A stretch of DNA of 64,000 nt, from contig CAVIJI010000001.1 in the NCBI GenBank assembly GCA_963642885.1, positions 94,154 through 158,153 on the forward strand, written 5' to 3'. This DNA is from UMGS1696 sp963642885 (lineage in GTDB: Bacteria; Bacillota; Clostridia; Oscillospirales; CAG-272). This document shows positions 49,961 to 57,378 of the stretch, in pieces. Made by a program: the position numbers and the translations under genes. Position 1 is the stretch's first letter, and every line of letters starts with the position of its first letter. The notes under the pieces are model-generated. The model made no database searches. It was not told the DNA's origin and worked only from the letters and a program-made list of their open reading frames with translations.

Positions 49961-50998
49961 TCAGCCGATATCGTCAAAGCTTTCGGCGGTTATTATAGAC
50001 TGTACCTTTGTGCAGTACGGAGCGATTTTCTCGGAAACCTCATCGAAATCGTATCCGAGCTTTTCGCAGATCTCCGTGTTTACCGTAGCGGTACCGTTGT
50101 CGAATGTAAGTACGGGGGTTGACGCGGGATCGTTTCCGTCCAGAAGAATGCCCGCTATCATGTCCGCCGTGCATACACCGAGGTTGGCGTAGTCAACGCC
50201 GTAGCCCATGAAAGCACCGTTGAGAGCGAATGAGTCGGCACCCGTGTAGTGAGCGACGCCCGCATTCGCGAATGTTTCGTATATTGTAAGCTCGGATTTC
50301 ATTATCGTGTTGTCCGTCGGGGTGAACACCGCATCGACACCTTCGCTGACAAGTGCCTGAGCCGCGAGAGAAACCTCGTCTACCGTTGTGCCTGTACGTT
50401 CCGCTATCTCAATACCTTTTGCACCGAGATATTCCTTTGCAGCCGCGATTGAGCTTGTGGCGGAGTCCTGACCGACGTCATAAAGAAGACCTACCTTACT
50501 TGTGTCGGGGTTAACGGCGAAAATAAGGTTCATGATAGCCGTTGTGTCGAGATAGTCGGAGGTTCCCGTGATGTTGCTGCTGGGGTTTTCGAGAGAATCA
50601 ACCAATCCGACAGATACGGGGTCTGATACGGCGGCGAATACCACGGGGATTTCGTTGTCTTCCGTAGCCGACTGCATTGCCATTGCCACAGGTGTAGCCA
50701 CACCGACCATTAAGTCAACATCATCGGCAATGAAATTTGATATAATCTGGTTCATGAGGTTTGCGTCGGCGTTGCAGTTGTCGTACGCTATCTCGAATTC
50801 GACATTCTTTTCCTCGCCGATTTCGGCCAGACGTGTTTTTATGTTGTCGACAATCTGATTGAGGGATGCATCGTCTACGTAATTGCAGATTCCCACGGTA
50901 TATGTGTTTTCGCCTTTATCGGTATCATTTGACGAGCATGCGCTGAGTGTGGTGAGAGCCGTTATAACCGCGAGAGCGGCGGTGAATATCTTTTTCAT
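49961..50998 (-). CDS. trpX: ABC transporter substrate-binding lipoprotein, TrpX type (COG2984)
   Basis: 345 residues. Start at 50998 (GAAAGGATATATAAA upstream). Lipobox TLSAC, then TYTVGICNYVDDASLNQIVD, the typical opening of the COG2984 binding-protein family with periplasmic-binding fold; also PVVFAAVSDPVSVGLV and GLLYDVGQDSA. With TrpY and TrpZ it is predicted to import tryptophan. The substrate inference comes from the T-box whose specifier codon reads TGG. Confidence 0.82.
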   Translation of the reverse strand: MKKIFTAALAVITALTTLSACSSNDTDKGENTYTVGICNYVDDASLNQIVDNIKTRLAEIGEEKNVEFEIAYDNCNADANLMNQIISNFIADDVDLMVGVATPVAMAMQSATEDNEIPVVFAAVSDPVSVGLVDSLENPSSNITGTSDYLDTTAIMNLIFAVNPDTSKVGLLYDVGQDSATSSIAAAKEYLGAKGIEIAERTGTTVDEVSLAAQALVSEGVDAVFTPTDNTIMKSELTIYETFANAGVAHYTGADSFALNGAFMGYGVDYANLGVCTADMIAGILLDGNDPASTPVLTFDNGTATVNTEICEKLGYDFDEVSEKIAPYCTKVQSIITAESFDDIG

Positions 50999-51077
50999 TT
51001 TATATATCCTTTCGTTTATCGATACGATTTCGTATTTGCTTAAATTAATTGCGTAAATCGGAAAAATTATAATAAAA

Positions 51078-51122
51078 TCAGATATCGGCGCGCCTGCGCC
51101 ATAGCTTGTCAAGCAGTGTCAT
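51078..51122 (-). CDS. 14-codon reading frame between T-box and trpX
   Basis: Read on the minus strand, GGAGG sits 8 bases before ATG and the frame MTLLDKLWRRRADI ends in TGA. It contains one Trp codon and lies after the T-box terminator and 80 bases before trpX. A strong site with such a short frame suggests a translated leader peptide, but one Trp codon is weak evidence for attenuation. Confidence 0.4.
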   Translation of the reverse strand: MTLLDKLWRRRADI

Positions 51123-51138
51123 AACGTTATCCTCCGAT

Positions 51139-51419
51139 AAAAAAATCCTGTCTCAGCGTTTAAAAACTGCTGGGACAGGATACAAATTCCTGTGGTGCCA
51201 CCCGGCTTGATGTATGAAATACATCCCCTCTGTACGTACAAAATCATACGCCGACCTTTTATTACGGAGAGTCCCACTCCGTCTCACATACTCCGCACCG
51301 TGTACGTTTCCGCTTGCCCTCGGAAGCCCATTCGATAACAGCCTATCCTGCCGCAATCACACCACCTGCGACTCTCTGTAAGAACGGTTTTATTATCTAC
51401 TTACTCTTCTTCAACGGTT
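51139..51419 (-). promoter_or_regulatory. T-box leader, tryptophan specific, upstream of trpXYZ
   Basis: The minus strand carries the T-box sequence GGGTGGCACC (51194-51203), which pairs with uncharged tRNA. A terminator (51139-51181) with arms ATCCTGTC and GACAGGAT and a T7 run follows. Stem I begins with AGAGAGTCG near 51375, and the specifier loop region reads CGAATGGGC, giving codon TGG (Trp). Uncharged tRNA-Trp would stabilise the antiterminator and allow transcription of the importer genes. The specifier assignment is by eye. Confidence 0.88.
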
Positions 51420-51425
51420 TACTGT

Positions 51426-51454
51426 ATTTTAGCACAGCGTTTTTCATTTGTCAA
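51426..51454 (-). promoter_or_regulatory. Promoter of the T-box / trpXYZ transcript
   Basis: Minus strand TTGACA (51449-51454), 17 bases, TAAAAT (51426-51431). Confidence 0.7.
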
Positions 51455-51497
51455 TAGCCTCTGTCGATATTTTTTCATTTTTCGACGGAAATAATGA

Positions 51498-51527
51498 ATA
51501 AAGGGCACCCATACACGGATGCCCTTC
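51498..51527 (-). terminator. Terminator-like hairpin after the CBM9-like gene
   Basis: AAGGGCA and TGCCCTT arms with partial inner pairing and a weak T-rich tail. Confidence 0.5.
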
Positions 51528-51546
51528 GATAATTATTCAGCTGATT

Positions 51547-52461
51547 TTATGCTCTCTTTTTCGATACCGCGAGAGCGGCGAGTGATATTACAGCGGATAC
51601 GCCCGATATAACACCGATATCAAACGTCTGAGGTGCCGTTTCGGTTGACGGAACGGTTTCAGAGGCGACTTCTTCTTCCGCCGGGGTGGTTTCGATTTCG
51701 GTTTCCGCTTCTACGGCCTCGACAGCGGTCTCTTCGACAGTCTCGGGTTCTGCCTCGGTCTCTTCGACCTGAGCCGCGCCTGCTGTGAGTGTTATTGTAC
51801 CCCAAACTTCGATATTGCTTGTCGCAGAGTCATCTTCATCCGACCAGCCTAAGCAATACGGACGTGATATGAACTCATCGGCATCATTATACTGAAAATC
51901 CGCGGGGAATGTAAAGCCTTCTTTGAGGTCCGCTTCTTCAAGGTAATCGGGAACATATTTGAATTCGATAACACAGTGATTTTCTTCGGGAAAACTCCAT
52001 GCTGTTTCGTAATCAATTGGGCTGCTTCCTTTTCTCGGCACCAACGACAGACCATCCGCCGGTATCAGTGCGATTTGCGATTGGCCCGCAGAGAAGAGAG
52101 CATCGCCGGATTTGAGTTCATCGATATAAACGTAAATCGAATCATTTTTCCAGTCTCCCTGAGATGAGTCGAACGCAAAATCATCGTCATACACATCAAA
52201 CAGAAAATACAGTGCCGTTTCATCCCACATAACACGTGCGTAGGCGGAGCATGTGTCGGGCAGTTCACCCTCTGCCTTGAGGTCTCCCGCTTTCAGGTGA
52301 GTAAGCTGTGCTTTGGGAGCGGCAGCCCACACATCGTCAACGGTTCCGTCGATAATCGGTGTTCCCTTAGGTGCGTCATATGTTTCGCCGATTGCCGACA
52401 CGGAGGACGCAGCCGAAATAACGAGTGTCAGAGCCAAAAGTACATTCAAAAGTTTTTTCAT
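51547..52461 (-). CDS. Secreted CBM9/DOMON-like protein with PQTFD C-terminal anchor signal
   Basis: 304 residues, start at 52461 (AAGGAGAAAC upstream). Signal peptide ends near VSAIGE. Residues 27-220 match the carbohydrate-binding family 9-like pattern: KGTPIIDGTVDDVWAAAPK at the start, ARVMWDETALYFLFDVYDD, NDSIYVYIDE, then a CVIEFKY strand. An acidic EETEAE-type linker (about 230-275) leads to APQTFD, a hydrophobic stretch and KKRA. It probably displays a sugar-binding domain on the cell surface. No enzymatic residues recognised. Confidence 0.78.
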   Translation of the reverse strand: MKKLLNVLLALTLVISAASSVSAIGETYDAPKGTPIIDGTVDDVWAAAPKAQLTHLKAGDLKAEGELPDTCSAYARVMWDETALYFLFDVYDDDFAFDSSQGDWKNDSIYVYIDELKSGDALFSAGQSQIALIPADGLSLVPRKGSSPIDYETAWSFPEENHCVIEFKYVPDYLEEADLKEGFTFPADFQYNDADEFISRPYCLGWSDEDDSATSNIEVWGTITLTAGAAQVEETEAEPETVEETAVEAVEAETEIETTPAEEEVASETVPSTETAPQTFDIGVISGVSAVISLAALAVSKKRA

Positions 52462-52529
52462 GATGTTTCTCCTTTTTATAAAATCATTGATTAATTTTGT
52501 CATTCGGTCAATTATTGCGGCGAATTATG

Positions 52530-54014
52530 TCATCCGATTTCGTTGAACGCCTCGTTCATCTTCGATAAGGTTTTATCAACCATCTTCTGATACTTTGCCG
52601 CTGCGGAGATCATGCTCGTCTTGTTGTTGTTTATGAAAGCAGACACGACAAAACCATCGCGTATGCTGCTCTGGAAATATGTGTCGCCGAAATCGATTAC
52701 TCTGTTGTCGAGTATTATGTCAATCATACGTGATGAGTCCGCGTCTCTCGAATATTTGGATTTAAGACAGATATCGTAATACGCGGGAATAACGACATTG
52801 CGTGACTCGCATGTCAAAGCTTCGAGAATAATGGATGAGCATTCCTTATCGGGTACGGTTACGGGTATTACGGACGTATCGAAGAACGATACACGTGTAA
52901 TATGATTTTCCTGCTTTTCATCGTATTTCGGGAACGGAACGATACCGAAGTCGCTTTCCATGTCTCTAAGCGATTCGACAAGCTGGAACATCGTGGTAAG
53001 GAATAAACCTTTGTCCTCACGGAACATGCTGTGGTATGTCGGCGCTTCGTTGCTGCCATCACTTGATTTGTACCATGCGCCGCTTTCGTTGCAAATTGCG
53101 AATACCTTTTCGAATACATTTACGAAATGCTCGTTTGTGGTCATGTCGTATACGGGATAGTTGTTATCATCCTTCGACACATACATAGCATCGCCGGCCT
53201 GAATAAGGGAGCACTGCATATATTTCGCGACTCCGAGCATACCGTATCGGTCTGCTTCCGTGAATTTTCCGTCGCCGTCTATATCGGAGGTCGCTGTTGC
53301 CGCGATTTCTCCGAATTTGTCGAAGGTCCATTTGCCCTCATCGACGATTGTGTAAAGCGATGTGTCGGGGTACAGGTTTTCAAGAAGACTCTTGTTGTAT
53401 AACAGTATGTTCGTAAAATCTATGGCGGCGAGATTTGCGTCTCCTATCGCGAAGTAGTTCTTTTCGCCTACGTTTATGTCGCGAGTCGCGGATTCATCCC
53501 AGTACGGCTTCGTGAGGTCTATATACTCGAGAGTATCAAGCGCAAATGCGTAGCCTTTCTGTGCGATTGTGTTCGCGGCGGTGCAGCGTACATTCATAAG
53601 CGAGTATGTGTTGTCACCCGCGGTTATAAGTGTCAGCGGAAGTCCCTCGTCGGAATACTCGGTTTCGCTGAATTTTACATTGAATCTGTCCTCAACGGTG
53701 AGATTTCGCTGAAAAATCGCATCGTTCATCTCTTCGCCGTTCATTTCCTCTACGAGGAAAAGAGAATGCGTTGTATTGTTTCTGGTATATATCGCGAAAT
53801 CCATTTCGTTGAAGTCTTTTTCGGGAAGGTCATCGGTGATCTTTTCCTCGGCTTCGGTTTCGAGAGTTTCTTCGACCGCCTCCGCCGCTGCCGCGACGGT
53901 TTCGCTTTCGGTCTCGGTTTCGCTTTCCGCTTCGTCCTGCTGCTTTTCCGAACATGCGGCAAGGGAGGCGGACAGCATGAGCAATGCCATGATTAACGAT
54001 AATGTCTTTTTCAT
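52530..54014 (-). CDS. Orphan extracellular solute-binding lipoprotein (paralogue 2)
   Basis: 494 residues. Signal with lipobox LAAC, then a Glu/Thr/Ala-rich linker of ~50 residues. The binding domain shares landmarks with the proteins at 13908 and 55304: NDAIFQRN, WTFDKFGEIA, DIDGDGKFTEADRYG (Ca-like loop), FGIVPFPKYD and a final SRMIDIILDN. It is divergent from an AraC regulator, and no permease lies nearby. Such orphan lipoproteins may deliver sugar to a transporter encoded elsewhere, or act as sensors; unproven. Confidence 0.85.
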   Translation of the reverse strand: MKKTLSLIMALLMLSASLAACSEKQQDEAESETETESETVAAAAEAVEETLETEAEEKITDDLPEKDFNEMDFAIYTRNNTTHSLFLVEEMNGEEMNDAIFQRNLTVEDRFNVKFSETEYSDEGLPLTLITAGDNTYSLMNVRCTAANTIAQKGYAFALDTLEYIDLTKPYWDESATRDINVGEKNYFAIGDANLAAIDFTNILLYNKSLLENLYPDTSLYTIVDEGKWTFDKFGEIAATATSDIDGDGKFTEADRYGMLGVAKYMQCSLIQAGDAMYVSKDDNNYPVYDMTTNEHFVNVFEKVFAICNESGAWYKSSDGSNEAPTYHSMFREDKGLFLTTMFQLVESLRDMESDFGIVPFPKYDEKQENHITRVSFFDTSVIPVTVPDKECSSIILEALTCESRNVVIPAYYDICLKSKYSRDADSSRMIDIILDNRVIDFGDTYFQSSIRDGFVVSAFINNNKTSMISAAAKYQKMVDKTLSKMNEAFNEIG

Positions 54015-54277
54015 TTGCTGTTTTTATCTCCTTATATTCAAACTGTAATGGATGTTTGACTACATTTGTAACTTCATATAAGTACGGCGTTCATATTCAG
54101 TTAACTTTTATACAAGTATAACATATCGCCCATGTCATTTCAAGCTTACGAATTGCTGTATCCGCTATTTTTAACTCTGAAAATTTTTTATTCTACCAAA
54201 ATTAAAAATATATTTTATTTTCGGCTTCCTTATTGTATAATATACTTATATACAAGGCCATGAGGAGGAAAACGCAT

Positions 54278-55160
54278 ATGAAACTGCAACAGAGGGATGA
54301 TTCGCCGAACATCAGATACAGCTACAGTAAATCGTTCAAAGCGCAAAGTCCGCACATACATAATCACTATGAGATGCTGTTTTTGGTTGACGGCGTTCTG
54401 TCGGTTGAGAACAATACGGATAAAATAACGGTGTCCTCTCCCGCCGTCATACTCCACAACAGCCTTACGTTTCACGGAGTAAATACACTTCGTGACGGAT
54501 ATACGCGATATGTCGTAAACTTCAACGACGAGATTTTCGGCCTCTGTCCCGCGATTTCCGAAAAGATATCCTTTTTCCGTTCATCCAATATGAGTGTGAT
54601 ACAGCTTGACGGCGATATGTTTGAGCTGATGAAAACATATTTCAGCCGTTATAACGTAATCGGGGAGGATTTGAATGCCCGTTCGTATCTGACCTCCGTA
54701 ATACTTTACGAGCTTTACACGTATCAAAAGACGACGGGAAAAATACTGTCGAAAAAATGCCGTATTCAGTACATCAACGAGCTTCTCGAATATATTTCGG
54801 ATAATTTCGCGGAATCATTGTCACTTGACGCTTTGGCACAGCGGTATTATATATCGCGAGCTAAGCTGGTACAGGATTTTAAGCAATCGACGGGCATGAC
54901 CGTCAAGGATTATATTACAATGACGAGAATCAACAATGCGCGTTTTATGCTCACAAGCGGAATGAGCGTACAGGAAACCGCGAAAAGCTGCGGTTATGAC
55001 AGCGTAAGCTATTTNNNNNNNNNNAAGCTATTTCGTCACATTGTTTAAGAACACCTTCTGTGTCAGCCCGGGAAAATTCGATTCATATGTTAAAAAACGC
55101 ATTGAGGAATTTTACAAAGAGATTAAAGGCGAAAACGAGATCGTTTACTTCAATTTATGA
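54278..55160 (+). CDS. AraC-family transcriptional regulator (interrupted by an artificial gap)
   Basis: Cupin-type sensor domain plus AraC HTH. Start at 54278, 9 bases after GAGGAGG. N-terminal HIHNHYEMLFLVDG is the sugar-sensing cupin; the C-terminal HTH has LDALAQRYYISRAKLVQDFKQ and SVQETAKSCGYDSVSYF. A 10-N gap is flanked on both sides by AAGCTATTT. Removing one copy and the Ns gives an intact 287-residue protein reading SVSYFVTLFKNTF. It sits between two orphan binding-protein genes and may control one or both. Confidence 0.88.
55015..55024. other. Assembly gap (10 N) between overlapping contig ends
   Basis: AAGCTATTT occurs directly before and directly after the Ns. Merging the 9-base overlap restores the AraC frame exactly, so no sequence is missing. 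Confidence 0.9.
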
Positions 55161-55222
55161 AAAATTATCGAATCCGCAGTGTTCGTTTAATATAACTAAA
55201 TATTAATTATTGCGGAAGTCTA

Positions 55223-55252
55223 TTGACATTCGATATGTGCATGTTGTATTAT
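55223..55252 (+). promoter_or_regulatory. Promoter of the third orphan lipoprotein
   Basis: TTGACA (55223-55228), 18 bases, TATTAT (55247-55252), 51 bases before the start codon. Confidence 0.55.
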
Positions 55253-55303
55253 GAATATATAAATAAACATCGAAAATAATATAAAAAGCACAGGAGAAAT
55301 GCC

Positions 55304-56791
55304 ATGAAAAAACACAGACTGCTTGCGATTGCACTAGCCGTGCTGATGCTCACGGCATGCGCCGAAAACAAAACGGAGAATGTCGATGAGGAGAGTACTC
55401 CCCTTGCCGATACGGAAACAATCGAAACGGAAGCCGAGACGGAGTCGGATATACTTGACGGCCTGTCATACGGCGGCAGAACCTTCAGTATTCGAACATC
55501 CGACACAAATATCAGCTCGAATTACCTTATCGAGGGAAGCGGTGAGTTAACGGGAGACAACGTAAACGACGCCGTTTACGAGCGAAATCTTGCGGTAGAG
55601 GAACAGCTTGACGTGAAGTTTGCCTATGAGCAAACCGATTTTTCGTATTCCAACGTTGCATCGTCGGTTGAATCTCTTGTGATGGCCGGAGACTCGACAT
55701 TCGACCTTTTGATTGACGACCAGCTCGGATTTTCAAGTGCATCTATCGAAATGCTGTTTTACGACGCGGCTTCTCTCACTAAAGTGGATTTTGACGAAGA
55801 CTGTTGGTGGGGAGACTACATGAAAAATTTGTCGGTGGACTACAAACACATTTATCTGCTTGTTGGCGACTACTTCATGGATGTGCTGAACCATTCGCAC
55901 GCGCTTATTTACAACCGTGCTATGTATAAGGACTTGTTCGGCGACCCCGATGATATTTACAAAATGGTTGATGAGGGCAAATGGACATATGAAAGCATGC
56001 TTGCGTTAATCGAAAACTCATATCAGGACGTAAACGGCAACGGAAAAGCAGACCCGAAGGACACATACGGTTTGATTGTCGGCGGTATCGGCGGAAGCTC
56101 CTTCCCGTTCACATACGGCGGAGACGTAAAGCTCATTACACGTGACGAAAACGGTTATCCCACCCTGACGATGTACGGCGACAGACTTACGGATCTTTAT
56201 GAGAAGATTCGTTCCGTATTCTGGTCGTCGGGAACATCGACAAAATACAGCGAAAACGGCTCCGATCTTCACGCAAAGTTCGAGGCGGGCGGTGCGCTGA
56301 TAATCAGCGGATGTCAGCTTGGAGACATAAGTGTGTTCCGTGATATGGAAGCGGAAATCGGTGTGATACCGTATCCTAAGCAGGATGAAGCACAGGAAAG
56401 ATACGTTACCGTTGTGCATGATACGGCTGAGGTTGGCGCAATACCTCTGACTGCGACGGATCCCGAAATAACGGGTGCCGTATGTCAGGCACTGTGTCGT
56501 CAGACACATGCCACTGTGCTGCCGGCATATTATGAAATGACATTGAAGGTTAAGTACGCACGCGATAACTACACGTCCAGAATGATAGATTTGATTCATG
56601 ACGGAATTACGGATATGTTCTCACTTGTATACAGCGCACAGTACGCCAACAACATTACGACGTGGGCGATACTCGAACCGCTCCAGAAGAACGGTGAGAG
56701 CATAACAAGCGCATACGAAACTCGTGAAGCCGCCGCACTCAAAGGACTTGAGATGCTCGTTTCGACATTTGAAGAAAAACTCGTCGACTAA
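55304..56791 (+). CDS. Orphan extracellular solute-binding lipoprotein (paralogue 3)
   Basis: 495 residues. Lipobox LTAC, acidic/Thr linker to about residue 50, then the shared landmarks NDAVYERN, VEEQLDVKF, WTYESMLALIE, DVNGNGKADPKDTYG, EIGVIPYPKQDE and SRMIDLIHD. As with the other two paralogues there is no permease in the neighbourhood. It lies 143 bases after the AraC regulator on the same strand, with its own promoter. Confidence 0.85.
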   Translation: MKKHRLLAIALAVLMLTACAENKTENVDEESTPLADTETIETEAETESDILDGLSYGGRTFSIRTSDTNISSNYLIEGSGELTGDNVNDAVYERNLAVEEQLDVKFAYEQTDFSYSNVASSVESLVMAGDSTFDLLIDDQLGFSSASIEMLFYDAASLTKVDFDEDCWWGDYMKNLSVDYKHIYLLVGDYFMDVLNHSHALIYNRAMYKDLFGDPDDIYKMVDEGKWTYESMLALIENSYQDVNGNGKADPKDTYGLIVGGIGGSSFPFTYGGDVKLITRDENGYPTLTMYGDRLTDLYEKIRSVFWSSGTSTKYSENGSDLHAKFEAGGALIISGCQLGDISVFRDMEAEIGVIPYPKQDEAQERYVTVVHDTAEVGAIPLTATDPEITGAVCQALCRQTHATVLPAYYEMTLKVKYARDNYTSRMIDLIHDGITDMFSLVYSAQYANNITTWAILEPLQKNGESITSAYETREAAALKGLEMLVSTFEEKLVD

Positions 56792-56801
56792 ATGAGAAAG
56801 A

Positions 56802-56838
56802 CGGGGGATGGGTATGTGATGCTCATCCCCTGTTTTAT
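56802..56838 (+). terminator. Terminator of the third orphan lipoprotein gene
   Basis: GGGGATG and CATCCCC arms followed by TGTTTTATTTT. Confidence 0.75.
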
Positions 56839-56902
56839 TTTAAACATAAAAGATTCCGCTTGAAGAAACAGGCGGAAGAAAACAAATTGAGAGGTAAATA
56901 TA

Positions 56903-57179
56903 ATGTCAATCAGAGATAAGGATATTTTTCTGTCTTACCGTAATGACGGAAGCGGACAGAATTTCGCCGCAAGACTTGAGAAGGACCTTTCGGATGTAGG
57001 TTACTCGGTTTATTTTAATCCCAATGAAATGGGCGCGAGTGATTTTCCCGAACGTTTGCGCAGAGCTAACGGAATGCCATATTACGGAAGCTTATAAGAA
57101 GCTCGGTGAGTATTACATGAAGGGACTCGGGGTAGAAAAAGACGAAGAAAAAGCCCGAAAATGGTTTGAAAGACTGTAG
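56903..57179 (+). pseudogene. Internally deleted TIR - Sel1-repeat protein
   Basis: The frame opens after GAGAGG with MSIRDKDIFLSYRNDGSG, the start of a TIR domain (D-I-F-L-S-Y box), continuing to YSVYFNPNEMGASDFPERLRRA, the box 2 region. The frame then ends. In another frame, EAYKKLGEYYMKGLGVEKDE, EKARKWFERL and a stop follow; this is a classic Sel1-like repeat at a C-terminus. A large internal deletion with frame shift best explains the pair. The NADase catalytic Glu region is missing, so it is presumably inactive. TIR-Sel1 proteins can be immune or signalling proteins. Confidence 0.7.
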
Positions 57180-57378
57180 AACAGCTGCAGCCGCGACATC
57201 GTTTTTTCATTACAAATCGCTTTTGAAAAAATTACCCTTTGTTAAAAAAAGACTGTAGGAATGCCGCTTGAGGGGATGGTATAATCATATGGTATGTTAA
57301 ATAACTAAAGAAGATGCGTGTAAAGCGGATTTGGGCTTTACCGTTTGCTTCCGTATAGCAAGGATGAATAAACAATAA

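Noticed and set aside
56903..57097. Functional small TIR effector
   Set aside because: The frame stops before the catalytic Glu region and a Sel1 tail follows in another frame, so a deleted gene is more likely.
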